DNA of 64,000 nucleotides from Cavia porcellus (taxonomy: Eukaryota; Chordata; Mammalia; Rodentia; Caviidae), in the NCBI RefSeq assembly GCF_034190915.1, contig NW_026947509.1, positions 32,930,767 to 32,994,766 of the forward strand, written 5' to 3'. The position numbers and the translations under genes are program-made. Positions 1 to 11,135 of the stretch are shown here, in pieces. Below the pieces are notes generated by a model. It searched no databases and had not been told where the DNA came from. It saw only the letters and a list, made by a program, of their open reading frames with translations. The number at the start of each line of letters is the position of its first letter. The stretch's first letter is position 1.

Positions 1-1050
1 CCTTTTCCCTTTACAGGTATAGATCCCAGGAAATTCCTCATAGATACACAAAGCTGAGTGATTTTGGCACTACAAATATTGGAGATAATTATGAGTCAAT
101 GAGAGTTTTTACATAATAAATCTCACAAATTCATATAAGAAAATAAGAATAAGGCTAGATGGCCAATTTTTCATTTGATAAAGGAAAATATGAGAATAGC
201 CAACAAAGTTTAGAAGCATGGACAATCCACAGAGGCATTTCACTATCAGACATGAAAACTCAATTCTTAAACTGTAGTTCTCAAGAATCAACAGTAAAAG
301 AGGACAGTGGGCAAAGTGAGTGGTCAGAGGTAGACTCAAAGGACATAGAAAATATAAACAAAATAAAAATGCATTTCTGTTCCATGAATGAGAATACAAT
401 TATTCTTAAGTAGTATCAGAAAATCAGTTATACTTTCAGAAAATAAGTAATTGAATCCTTTCACTCTGCAGATTAAAGGTTAAACTGGAAAAAAATGTGA
501 GGTATCAACACTGGAAGAGTTTTAAAGAGCAAAATATATACAAGATATTTCTGTGCCTCAGATCTGGGGAAAAGTACTCAAAAGAAATCCAAAAGCACTA
601 AATTAAGGTTAACCAATTAGATTATGCAAACGTGACACCCTGGAAGACAAAAAAAAAAAAAAAATTGAAAAAGTCAATGAAGAATTGCTTGGAATGCCCA
701 GATAAAAGCTAAATTTGAAATTCCTAGTATTCAATCCTTACAGGTATTGTTTGTGAAATCCAGCTTTGTCAAATTTAATTAAACATGAATATGTAATGCA
801 CAAAAGAAGAAATACAAATGTCCAACTGAGAAATGGCAGTAGGATTTAAAATCTACAGCAGCTATACACAAAATTTTTGTCCAGGAAATTAAGAAAACAT
901 GAGACACTGGACAATGTCTGTAAGACAGACAGGCATAGCAAAACTGAAAGTCTCAAAGAAAACTGGAATCACAGTGAGGTGATATAACATATAAAAGTGG
1001 TTCCTCAAATTATTAAACACTATGTGTACATCATTGAACTCAGAAACTCT
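1..1050. repeat. Duplicated UGT1A intergenic segment, copy 1
   Basis: This AT-rich stretch has no gene. It matches 5862-7090 in order: both contain the 'tttccct..ta.ag..a' opening, the 'ttttcatttgat.aaggaaaatatga' block, the 'aaaattttttgtccag' type block and 'cagaaactctgttc'. It is therefore the spacer of one UGT1A duplication unit. The paralogy stops near 1055, where a dispersed repeat begins, so the first exon expected farther right in this unit is missing. Confidence 0.7.
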
Positions 1051-1052
1051 GT

Positions 1053-1560
1053 TCCTGACTGCCTTGGTTACTTTTTACTTGTTGCTGAGACAAAATACAT
1101 GAAGCCCAAAGTTGGGAAAAGAAAGGTTTATTTCTTATAGTTTTTGGAGTTTTCAGTCTATATTCAGTTAGCTCCAAGGAAGGGTAGCATGGCTGGGCCA
1201 CAGTTCGTGGTGTCTACAAACAGCAAGGCAGAAACCCACAAGAGAGAGGCACACACCTTCTTCCTGCCATTACATTGCATTACACCACCCCTAGGCAAGT
1301 GTAGTACTCACACCCCCAATCCAAGCACTAGACAATGAATCAATTACAAATGCATAATGGGAACACAAGAGGCCTGGGGGCCACCAACATAAACCATGAC
1401 ATACCACCCCTGGCCCCTAGGACTGACTCATGTACATCCTTTATACAAAAGATTTAGCCCATCTCCATGAGTTGCCAAAGTCCTAACAGTTTCAGCATTG
1501 CTGAAAAGTTCAAGTCCCAAGTCTCCAAGATCTATGGCAAATTCTTAACTGTAACCCCCT
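1053..1560. repeat. Dispersed repeat, LTR- or DNA-transposon-like, unclassified
   Basis: The segment starts 'tgccttggttactttt..cttgttgctgagacaaaatac' and resembles 15410-15790 ('cttggttatttttctctcattgctaggacaaaacat'), including the following 'ggtttatttctta' motif. Two copies in the window show it is interspersed. No coding sequence is apparent and I cannot name the family. Confidence 0.45.
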
Positions 1561-1577
1561 GTACAAATGAAACTGTG

Positions 1578-2300
1578 TTAAGATCAGAGCTCAAGGACCC
1601 ACCCAGAGCCCAGCCACACTAGGCTGTACTGGTCTGGCAGGTTTGAGGCTTGCACAGGACATGCCCAGCAACCTTCTCCAAAACCGAAAAATTCAGCTGC
1701 TGGTGGCTGGGGTGAGTCCGCTCCCCATCCCGAGCCTGGGAAACTTATTAAGATCATCACTCCCAGAGCTCAAGGACCCACCCTGAACCCAGCTACACTA
1801 GGCTGCACTTGTCCAGCAGGTTTCAGGCCTGCCTAGGACACGCCTAGCAACCTTCTTCAGAACCTGAAAATTCAGCTTGCGGCTGGGTGAGTCCGTTCCC
1901 ATCCCTAGCCTGGGAGACTGCGTTAAGATCATCGCTCCCAGAGCTCAAGGAACCGCCCAGAGTCCAGAGACACTAGACTGCACTCTCCTGGCAGATTTCG
2001 GGCCTGCCCAAGACAAGCCCAGCGACCTTCTCCCAAACCGGGAAACTCAGCTGGAGGCTGGGGTGGGTTTGCGTGCCATCCCGAGCCGCAAGAGACTTAT
2101 TAGGATCATCATTCTCAGAGCTCAAGGACCCACCCAGGTCCCAGCCACACTAGAATAGCCTTGGGAAGCTTTGCAGCCTGAGTAGACTACGCCCAGCAAC
2201 CTTCTTCAATTATGGGAGTTGAGAGCAAGTGAAGTGAGTTCCAGGGCATTGGTCTTTGCTCAGGGAGAGCTTTCGCCCATCATTCATTATTTTCTTGTTA
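1578..2300 (+). repeat. Array of four ~173-bp L1 promoter monomers
   Basis: GC-rich tandem units begin with 'agatcatc.ctc.cagagctcaagg' near 1581, 1751, 1926 and 2102, giving periods of 170-176 bp. Each unit carries 'agcc.cactag', 'gcccagcaaccttct' and 'tcag' landmarks. The same landmarks occur in the 5' UTR of the outer L1 at 31686-32124, so this is an L1 5' promoter array. No convincing ORF1 follows; the array ends in AT-rich sequence near 2310. Confidence 0.7.
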
Positions 2301-2584
2301 AGTAAGATACTTTGGGACAAAAGCACAAATGAAGAGTATTTTTGAAATGACAGCAAAAATTTTGAAAGACATAAAGGGGACAAATGAATATATGCAACAA
2401 AACAGGAAAATTTATTTGTACTTAAGAATGGACACACAAATTCATTACACTACAGTTTCGTTTTTGTATAAGGTTAAAAATTTGGAAAAAAAAAAGACAA
2501 CAATCCTGGTCAGTAACTAACAGCTGAATATAAATTTGGACTATGTAATGAAGCCATAAAGTCAGAACAACAGTAGAAACACAG

Positions 2585-2657
2585 ATTTTTTATTGCCATG
2601 TAATACCTAAATTCCTCTAAGGCCTTATTGCCGTGCAATGCTGTAACACCTGCATAC
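2585..2657. repeat. Left part of the 43-bp minisatellite
   Basis: About two diverged units with 'ttattgccatg', 'ggccttattgccgtg' and 'gtaacacctgcatac'. They match the array at 3736-4105 and are separated from it by the solo LTR. Confidence 0.7.
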
Positions 2658-3735
2658 TGTTGTACTCTAAGAAAATAGCTTCATTATATGTGTATTATAG
2701 CCAACCTGCAAACGTGGCTTACTAAGTGTGTTTTTTTTTCCTTTTTCCCTAACTGATATGTTAAGTGACCTAATTGATATGTTGAGCAACACTCTCCTCT
2801 GTAAAGAATTGCAAGAATCTCACCTAATTGATATGTTAACCATTGTTGCCCTCTACAAACTACAGAAGTTGTGCTAAAACAAGCTAACAAGGGTTGTTAA
2901 TCATTGTTAGGCGCCTCTATTCTCCGCTAAAGAGCTAAAGAAAACTAGAATGGCCCATTAATTTACACTTGTTTAAAGTAACCTGCTTGTGTGCAGAGAG
3001 ATTTGCGTATGAGTTTAATCCTTTACCCTGACCTTGACACATAACCGCCGTTTTCTGTCCTGTATGGCACCTTATTGCCTCCCTCTCCCCTCACCTATCT
3101 ATCTAGGCCATAAAGAATTTGGGTTTCTGGTGACCTCTTCCCGACCCGGTGATGATCTGTCATAAAATGAGCCTGCCCCAATTTTAAGAACTGTTTAGCT
3201 TCAAAGAAATTACCGGGAAATACTATGGCCCAAACCCCAACCGGTGCTTTCCTTTTGTTCTGTATGCATCAAATGAGTTAGATATCAGATCTTTGTAAAA
3301 CTTAAGTTTCAGCTTCTTGTAACTCTTGACCCCTTCGCACCCACTAGCGAAAACGAGCTGTCCTGGGATAATTAACTTCTCCACTTTCTTCTCCAAATAT
3401 TACTGCAGATGTGCCACTCCGAGATAATGCCAGTCTGTAGGATGGGAGTAATTTGAGAAACACCAGGAACTCCCGAGATTGTCAGAGCTAAGTGGACAGC
3501 AATACAGTTTCCAGACTCGGGTCAACAAGTTTGATGGCTCTGCAGATTTCTTTGTTTCTCCCCCCCCCCCACTTTTCCTCCAGCCTCTTTTTAAAGTCCT
3601 CCCTTCAGTCTCTGGGACACAGTCTCCAAATTGGCTCCCGGAGACTGGTCGCCAGGCCTGGAAATAAAGCCTTTGCCACCTAAATTTTCGGTCTCTTGCC
3701 TCCTTGGATTTTATACCGGGGCCCAAGTTATAACA
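2658..3735 (+). mobile_element. Solo LTR, class I (gammaretrovirus-like), 1078 bp
   Basis: The element begins TGTTGTACTC and ends TATAACA, giving TG...CA termini, and is flanked by the 5-bp direct repeat CATAC (2653-2657 and 3736-3740). An AATAAA signal lies at 3663-3668 about 70 bp before the 3' end, as in a retroviral R region. A short internal repeat, 'ctaa.tgatatgtta', occurs three times between 2752 and 2840. No internal retroviral genes are present, so it is a recombined solo LTR. The orientation follows the polyadenylation signal. Confidence 0.75.
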
Positions 3736-4105
3736 CATACCTCCATTGCATTATTGCTGTGTAGCTCTGTAACACCTGCATACCTCTACAGCCTTATTGC
3801 CATGTAGCTCTATAACACCTGCATCCCTCTACAGCCTTATTGCCATGTAGCTCTATAACACTTGCACCCTCTACAGCCTTATTGCTGTGTAGCTCTATAA
3901 CACCTACATACCCCTACAGCCTTATTGCCGTGTAGCTCTGTAACACCTGCATCCCTCTACAGCCTTATTGCTATGTATGTCTGTAACACTTTCATACCTC
4001 TACAGCATTATTGCCATTAGCTCAGTACCACTTGCATGCCTCTCCAGCCTTATTGCCGTGTAGCTCTATAACACCTGCATACCTCTGTGGCCTTTATAAC
4101 TCTAA
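3736..4105. repeat. 43-bp minisatellite, 8-9 units
   Basis: The core TTATTGC recurs at 3751, 3794, 3837, 3879, 3922, 3965, 4008 and 4050, every 42-43 bp, with 'gtagctctataacacctgca..cctctacagcc' between. Units are nearly identical with no unique spacers. It lies on the downstream side of UGT1A unit A. Confidence 0.9.
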
Positions 4106-5860
4106 TTGTACACACCACGCCTGCATTTCTTCCACTTAGACTTTGAAGCTAATTGTACTGAAACCCATCAAAAATTGGAAGAGACTGGGTGTGATTTCTT
4201 TGTCTCCCCCATCAAATCAGTTTTAATGTTTTCCTGAATGGTGATATACTCTACTTGATAAAGAAATTAATTCCATAATCAGATATATCCAGGAACTCAG
4301 GATGATTTGGTTACAGGAGGCCCCAGGAGTACACCTTACATAGGGCCTAAAACACTGCATACAAACACACATGCTCACAGACACAACGCACAATCAAACA
4401 AACCCTATCCTTCACTTTTCCTTCATCAGAAATACAATACAGATGCTGGTTCACCCAAGATGCCAAATTAGTTGATTTTACAAGAGACTGGCTGCACATT
4501 TGAAACAAGGACAAAGAAGGACAGAAGGAACTGCACACAAACACATACACACAAAGACACATACAAACAAGCTCACTAATACCCAAGCATCAAACATACA
4601 CACCCTATCATGTCTCATTGAGGGAATGAACTTCACACCATGCCTGATCTTTCTAAGCAATATGAAAAGTGAATGGTTTTCTCAAGACAGCCTGTACACC
4701 TGACATTAGAATGGAGAAATGTATGGAGCCCACAAAACACTGGATGAAAACATTCTTTTGGAATTTTATGCCATCCAGACTCTAAGTCAATAGACCATTT
4801 TTGACATCTGAATATATCTTTCAGAATCTTACATCATTTCCAGTCATAAACACATAAATTTATAAAATCTTTCATAGACTTCAACAACAATATAAACTGT
4901 ACTTTCATTTTTTAAATACATACATAATCACTTTTATCACATGTTTTACTATATATTTTAAATATATATTAGAATATACAAATAACAAAGTATATAGAAA
5001 ACACGATATGGCACAATGCGTTTCACATTTTAAGAAATAGCTTTTTCTGATGGGTGATACAGAATTGCACACATCTTTTCTATCTCTAAACCACTCTGGG
5101 CAAGCCAGTGAACCACACTGAACTTGCTCTTGGTGCAGGAAGTTGCAGGATCCAGCCGGGGTAAACAGCACAAGACAGACCAGAAAGCACAAAGAAACTG
5201 TATGGCTTAGATTCAGCCTCTTTGGGTCCTGGTCTTGCCAGGAGTAGAAATTCAAGCAAAATATTGATGCAAGTAAAACTAATCACTCTGCTTCACAGAA
5301 ATTAAACACTTTTACTTTGTCACTTGCTGACCGAAAAACACCCAACCTTAAAATCCTATTAATATGTCTCAGACCACAATTTAGCTATAAGATCAACCTG
5401 ATAAAAACAATCTCATACAAATGTATACCTGCTTCAATCAGGTGCTTAATCTAAATGAAACAACTCTTCATTCACCTAAAATATTACTCATGTATTTCTC
5501 TAGATTTCTGCAATTATACATGATTGAATCCAAGTTTCAGTGACCCAGCCCTCTGGTATTGTTACACAACGTTTTGGAAGTGCATGCTAAGGACTTGGGC
5601 CCCATGGTGGTAAGCCTCCACCACGTGAGCCTCAGGTCACGTGAAACTCAGAAGCCTGGAGGGAGACACATGGACAAGGGTCCTGGAAGAAGACCATGGA
5701 TTTCATCCCTCTGGAGTCTCACATTTGGCTTCCTGGTTCTTGCAGGGAGAACTTGTCCCCTCCCACACTCACCATAATGCAGTGCCCTGGCAGAAGACTC
5801 AAAATGCTGAAACCACACAGTTCGGACTGTAAATTTTAGACCTATGAACAAAAATCCACC
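4106..5860. repeat. UGT1A unit A downstream spacer
   Basis: No gene is seen. The blocks 'aattgtacacacc..gcctgcat', 'caggagtacacctta' and 'gcatacaaacacacatgc' near 4110-4390 recur at 25560-25810, marking a duplicated UGT1A spacer. A weaker third copy of the CA-rich part and the 'ggagaaatgta' block lies at 16620-16900. The CA-rich stretch 4360-4600 gives rise to spurious open frames. Confidence 0.6.
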
Positions 5861-5861
5861 T

Positions 5862-7897
5862 TTTCCCTGTAAAGATAAACGGCCTCTGGAATTTCCTCAT
5901 AGTGATACAAATCTTAGAACTACAAATATGTGGAGGAAATCATTTACTGATTATATTTTTTGCCTAAAAAATCTAACTAACTCATGAGAAAAAATAAGAA
6001 CATGGCTAAATAACCAATTTTTCATTTGATGAAGGAAAATATGATGATAACCAACAAAATTTAGAAGTGCAAATTGCAAACACACATATTTCACTACCAG
6101 ACATTAAAACACACTATTTAGTTAAACTGTAGTTCTCAAGGATAAACACCAAAAGAGGATCTGTTTCCTCGGTAAAATCCTGTAATCTGAGCAACTACTT
6201 TTAAGATAGCAGTATGAATATATTAACAAGTGTTAATTTACTATTTTGTTTTGAAATTCTGTATCATTTTTATTCTTTTGTTGTCTCTTAAGAAAAAAAA
6301 TACATATATTTGGAAAAAAGACAAAGTGAGTAGTCAGAAGCAGACTCAAAGAATATAGAAAATTAAAATGAGACTAAGATGCATTTCTGTTCTGTGAATG
6401 AGAACACAATTATTACTAAGTGATATTAATTCAGTCAATTATACTTTCAGAAAATAAGTAAAACTGGTTACCTTCACTCTGTGGATTAAAGGGCTAGTTG
6501 AAAAAAATCAAGGCCTTCAATATTAGAATTTTGAAGAATATATATATACACACAATCTATTTCTGTATATATACAATATATACATAATTTTAAAGAATAA
6601 AACTATATTTACAACATATTTCCGGGGAAAAGTTCTCAAAAGAAAACCCAGAAAGTAATAAATTAAGGTTAAACAATTTGACTACAGAAAAGTGAAACAC
6701 TGCAAGACAAAAGAAATGAAGAAGTCAATGAAAAATTGTTTGCAATCCCTAGAGAAAAGTGAAGAAATTCCTAATATTCAAGCCTTATAACTATTATTTG
6801 TGAAAAGAGCTCCATCCAAAATTAAGAAACATGATTATGTAATTCACAAAACAAGGGATGCAAATGGCCACCAGAGCAATGGCAGTGGGACATATAAACT
6901 ACAGCAGCCATATACAAAATTTTTGTCCAGAAAACTAAGAAAACTTTAAATATTTGACAAAGTCTGGAGCAATAGAAGGTAGGAAAAAATCTACAACTCT
7001 CAAAGAAAATAGCAGTTAGAGTGCAGTTGGGCAAAATTTAAAATCAGTTTCTCAAATGTATTAAAGCAACTATGTGCACATCATAGAACCCAGCAACTCT
7101 GTTCTGAGGATTATAGCCTATTAAGATAAGAGCAATATTATGGACAGACTTGGACATTGAAGATGTTTACTATAAATTTGGCTCATAAAATCAAAAGTAG
7201 GAAAAGCTTAAACATCTATTTCTATTGGTTGATTTTAAATAGTAAGGTATAGTCAAAGTAAAATTTACCAAGATTACTAAAAGAGCATACAAAATGTGTA
7301 AGAAGTGGCCTATAAATATGACCACTTAGGAGAGCAAATGAAATACTCAAGGTAAAGATCAGTACACCAAGCCCAGGGGTGGCAAATCTATGGCACACTT
7401 GCCATAACTCGCTGTTTGTCATCACTGAAAGCTCTAAAGATTCACCATCACTGATGTAGCCTACTATTACATTTTAGTTTACAAAAACAAATGTGAAAAT
7501 TTACATGAGTGCTCTCTCTCATATGTGTGTGTCTCTGTGTTCTGATCTCAAAACTTGGAAGACATGCACAACAATTTTCTACAGCACCTTCCCATAGATA
7601 TAAACATATACAACTGGCATAAAATGTAGTTTTTTCCAGTGTTTCAAGAAACACTATTAAAAATATGATTTAGAAATCATATATACTTAAACTAACTTTA
7701 TATACATTCACATACAAAAAGGCTGCTTTATGAAGTCTGTGAGCTTGCAATTAAACCAAATGGAAAAAAGGATTCATTAAACCAGAAAGACAAATATGAC
7801 ACAGGTAAGTGACCTATCACAGTTCAGAAAGGAATCATTTCCATTAATGTGCAAAATTAGGATACCCTGAATGTATCAAAGGAAAGAAAGAACGTAC
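5862..7897. repeat. UGT1A unit A intronic spacer
   Basis: AT-rich sequence immediately 3' of exon A on the minus strand, i.e. intron 1. The left part matches 1-1050. The right part matches the sequence interrupted by the nested L1: 'ggcataaaatgtag..ccagtgtttcaagaaacacta' near 7617-7655 corresponds to 31640-31685, and 'gcttgcaattaaac..atggaaaaaag' near 7743-7769 corresponds to 62545-62570. It serves as an empty-site paralog for the nest. Confidence 0.65.
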
Positions 7898-7899
7898 CT
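7890..7899 (-). other. Splice donor of UGT1A exon A
   Basis: On the minus strand the sequence reads AAG|GTACGTT, a near-consensus 5' splice site in phase 0 after codon 284. Both pseudo-exons B and C have lost the corresponding CCAAGGTA stretch. Confidence 0.85.
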
Positions 7900-8749
7900 T
7901 GGGTAAGGGCTTTCTTCCTTCTTGACAGTTGATTCCACCAACGAAGACCATGTTGGGCATCACAGGTCTGGGAAAGTCGAAGACAAAGTCCGTGCGTAAC
8001 AGCCACACTGATGGTTGGCTGAACAGATCATATATGGTAACAGGTCTTTGGAGAATTTCAGCAGCAATTTCTAAGGCATTTTTATAGAAATAATTGCAAA
8101 CTAAATGCTCCTCCAGGTGGGTAAAAATATTCTGCACTCTCTCTTTGAAAGTCATGACATCTGAGAGCACCGAGAAAAGTCTGGGGACATAAGAAGGAGC
8201 AGAGGGGCACTGAGCACCTTCTTCAAAAAGATGACAAAATATTACCCTGGCGAAGACCACAGATGGCAGCGAAAAATATTTGGCAACAGTTAAGCCACAC
8301 ACATCAAAAGGATCTGTTAACACTGCATCAAAAGAAGTCTTTTTTAAATATTCCACTATTTTGTTTGCACTAAACAAACTCCTACAACGTGAAAAAGTGA
8401 TGTCAAAAAAGCGTTTGGATGAACCTGTTGCAAAAGAGTAAATACTTCCCTCAGAAATTTTCCATTGAGTGTCAGCAAAAAACTGAAATGAACGATCCAA
8501 CTCCTCCTGAGTAAAAGAAGTTGGATAACTCTTTACCGTGCAGTTCAGTGACTGTCCAAGTTGCCAACTGGCCTCCGGCATGACTGCAACCACCTCATGT
8601 CCTCTCTGGATGAGTTTCTCCACCACAGAGCGCAGGGTGAACCAGTGGCTCCCGTCCATGGGCACCACCAGCAGCCTGCCCGCCCAGGCAAAGCCTGATG
8701 TCAGCAGCAGACACAGGCACAGAGGAAGAGGGTCCAAAGAACGAGCCAT
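7898..8749 (-). CDS. UGT1A: UGT1A first exon A (UDP-glucuronosyltransferase 1A, alternative exon 1), intact
   Basis: Encodes the N-terminal, aglycone-binding half of a UGT1A enzyme, which conjugates glucuronic acid to lipophilic substrates in the ER lumen. The frame runs 284 codons from the ATG (complement of 8747-8749). A hydrophobic signal peptide (about residues 1-24) precedes the family motif [11 protein letters not shown]. His35 and Asp146 (in LTDPF) align with the family's catalytic dyad; an NCT glycosylation site is at residue 69. The exon ends ...KPLPK at AAG|GTACGT, with the intron starting at 7897, as in other UGT1A first exons (about 285 codons). The open frame read past this point is intronic. 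Exons 2-5 are not in the window and should lie left of base 1. It resembles the UGT1A7-10 group, but I cannot assign an isoform number. Confidence 0.93.
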
Positions 8750-8920
8750 GAGGACTGCAGCCCAGAGCCACCCAGCTGCTCAGACACAGTCTGTGTGATG
8801 CAATGAGTGGAATAATACAGGAACAAAATCTGCTACAGAATGGGCGGAGATTCACATGTCAATAAAGGAAGCAACACTCACTAAAAATGTTTATTTAGAG
8901 CAGTAATGATCACTGAGTTT
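8750..8920 (-). promoter_or_regulatory. Proximal promoter of UGT1A exon A with HNF1-like site
   Basis: Minus-strand sequence directly 5' of the ATG. AGTGATCATTACT (complement of 8902-8914) matches 8 of 12 fixed positions of the HNF1 palindrome GTTAATNATTAAC. The equivalent place in unit C (about 63695-63712) reads GTTAGTTAATTAT, also HNF1-like. HNF1 control of UGT1A first-exon promoters is established; use of this site is inferred. A TTTATTGAC motif lies between it and the start codon. Confidence 0.4.
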
Positions 8921-8957
8921 CATTTGTTGGAATTCCTATCGGCAGACTTTCCACACA

Positions 8958-9530
8958 AGGATCATTTGTGATCTTTGTTTGAGAAAGAATTATAACCTGG
9001 CCTGTAATAATGTGACATTAAAAATAGAGCTTTCATAATGCACTTGTACTTTGAGATTTCAGAAAAATTGAAAAGTACATTGGAGTTTCTGTTTCTAGAG
9101 TTTGTGAAACAGTACTCTTTTCCCAGAACAAAATTGGCAACCCAGCTCCCAAGAAATCTCTGCAAGGCCCTTAGCCCTGTCTCTTCACGGGCTGTCTTGA
9201 TCATCCTGAGCACCTCTGCATGGGTAGGCACTATTGTTAGGATGAGTCTGTTCACCATCTCAGGTTCCTGCTTTCAATTCCCAACCCTTGGAGGCCTCTG
9301 AAATGCTGAAGCATGATCAGTACCACACAAGCCGCAGCCAATTATGTGGTCACAGACCTTGATGAAATCTGAGTTTGAAAGGGAGAAAGCCAACTTCATC
9401 TCCCCAATTTTGCACAGCTCCTCAGTAGAGGCTTTTCTTGGGCCCATGATCTCGAGAAGAAAACTGAGGCCTTCACACAGCTGTTCTAGCATGTCCAAGA
9501 TGCTTCCAGGATGCCCACTCCTGTATCACC
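8958..9530 (-). pseudogene. Unidentified retropseudogene-like fragment
   Basis: Two adjacent minus-strand frames look protein-like rather than random: 9274-9498 (contains LCKIGEMKLAF and DFIKVCDHIIGCG) and 8962-9258 (contains IVPTHAEVLRMIKTAREE). An in-frame stop separates them near 9275. Composition and helical pattern suggest remnants of one coding sequence without introns. I do not recognise the parent gene and no poly(A) tail is obvious. Confidence 0.35.
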
Positions 9531-9580
9531 TCACAGGGAACAAAGGAGTGAGAATTGCACAAGTAGAAGACAAAGAGTCA

Positions 9581-9581
9581 A

Positions 9582-9623
<42 letters not shown>
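9581..9623. repeat. (AAAG)n microsatellite
   Basis: About ten uninterrupted AAAG units. The long serine/phenylalanine/leucine frames on the opposite strand are artefacts of this repeat. Confidence 0.97.
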
Positions 9624-9624
<1 letters not shown>

Positions 9625-9829
9625 CAGGCAGTTGTATAGTGACCAGCATGGAGACCTGGGCAAAGGCTCACGTATGCTGTCATGTGTGGGGTCTGCCCAG
9701 AGATACCTGCCAAACTCATAAACCACTGCATCCTAAGTTGGCTGTGAAAGAAAGCACAGGAGTGAGACTTATCTAGTTTGTTCCTCCGCTGCTATTTGCC
9801 CCTTCTAGGATCACTGCCCACACAATGTT

Positions 9830-11135
9830 CCTGCCCAGGGGAGCATACTTTCATTCTCAGATTTCAGAGAATCCAAGAATTATTTCCACACACCTTTGCC
9901 AACTGTTGATGCCAAAGAGCAGATATGCCCAGCTAAGTTTCACACTTGGTAATCAGCCTCACCAGGAGCCATTGTTATACTCAGGTAGCACTGCCACCTG
10001 CTGGATGATTGCATAGATGTTTCCCTAGACAGTGGAGCTCTGATATCTACCACACCTGAGGTTAAAGAAAAGTGAGTAGCCCACTCACCAGAAGAACTCA
10101 CAAGAGGCCCTACCTGGGGTCTGATGAGCCTGCCCTTCCTGAATCACAGTGCAAGGATCCAGCAGGACCTCCCTGCAGCCATCATTAGTGGTAACTGCCA
10201 TGATGCCCCTTAGGAATCTTGGCCTGTGTTCTCTATACAGATCCCCAGAAAACTGCAGTAAAATAAATCCATTAGGGAAGACTCCACTGCTATATGTCAG
10301 ACCCTGTGACACTTGGGCCAGGAAGGTGGCTGACAACTTTGATCTTAACTTGAGTAAAGAAGATCCAAGGATTATGAAGAATAAGAGAATCATGACCACT
10401 TTGAAAGAAAATAATAGACATCTGATAATTGATAGCATGGAAATGAACATCTATAATATTAGGGAAAAGGAATTCAGGTTAATGCTTAGAAAAAACATCA
10501 GTGAATTACAGAGACACAAAAAATAAATTTCAAATAAACTTGACAATGTATATATGAAAATGAGAAAGTTGCTTAAAGAAATAATAAAAAAGAGAACCGG
10601 AGAGAACTCAGGAGAATAATAGGATTCCAAGACAATCACTCCATAAAACCATCAAACCATAAAGGAAGGCATACATAAAGAAAAAAAGTGTCTGTTAAAT
10701 AGACAGAACAAAACTAACAAAAAAGGAAGCCATGCATCCTTACCAACTAATGATTACTTTAAAATTAAATGCATTAAATTCTCCAATAAAAATTCATTTT
10801 TAGAAGACTTAATGCATTTTTTAGAAGACTTAATGATTTTCTTTTACAAAAAAAAAAACACCATTCAAGAGCACATGGAGAGCAAAAGTGAGAGGACTGA
10901 AAAATACAATACTAACTGAACAAATGCTGTGTGTCTATCAGATGAACCAATTTTCAGCCAATTACTATACGAGAGACAGAGAAGGACACTCTATAATGAC
11001 AGAGGGGTTGATTCATTATGAATACTTACAAATGAAAACATGTATGCAATCAACACAGACCATGTAAATATAAAAAGCCAGCATTAAAGGATTAGAAGGG
11101 AGATTTAAATTACAATAACAATAATAATTTCATTT
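9830..11135 (+). mobile_element. Ancient L1 fragment, 5' UTR through ORF2 start
   Basis: The 5' half (9830-10370) matches 21390-21860, including 'cctgcccttcctgaatcacagtg' and 'tttgatctta'. Degenerate ORF1 follows. 10730-10790 contains 'ttactttaaaattaaatgcattaaattctccaat', typical of the start of L1 ORF2, and 10975-11010 'gagacagagaaggacactctataatgac' is ORF2-like. It continues after the antisense insertion at 14380-15240. All frames are broken. Confidence 0.6.

Noticed and set aside
3736..4105. Regular 43-bp repeats resembling a CRISPR array
   Set aside because: Units are contiguous and nearly identical with no unique spacers; the genome is mammalian. It is a minisatellite.
4347..5286. Several overlapping ORFs on the minus strand (60-116 codons)
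   Set aside because: They lie in CA-rich or AT-rich spacer duplicated in unit B, where the frames are not kept.
7844..7897. Extension of UGT1A exon A to the end of its open frame
   Set aside because: The AAG|GTACGT donor at 7898/7897 matches the conserved exon end; the rest is intron.
9526..9731. Ser/Phe/Leu-rich minus-strand ORFs
   Set aside because: Artefact of the (AAAG)n microsatellite.
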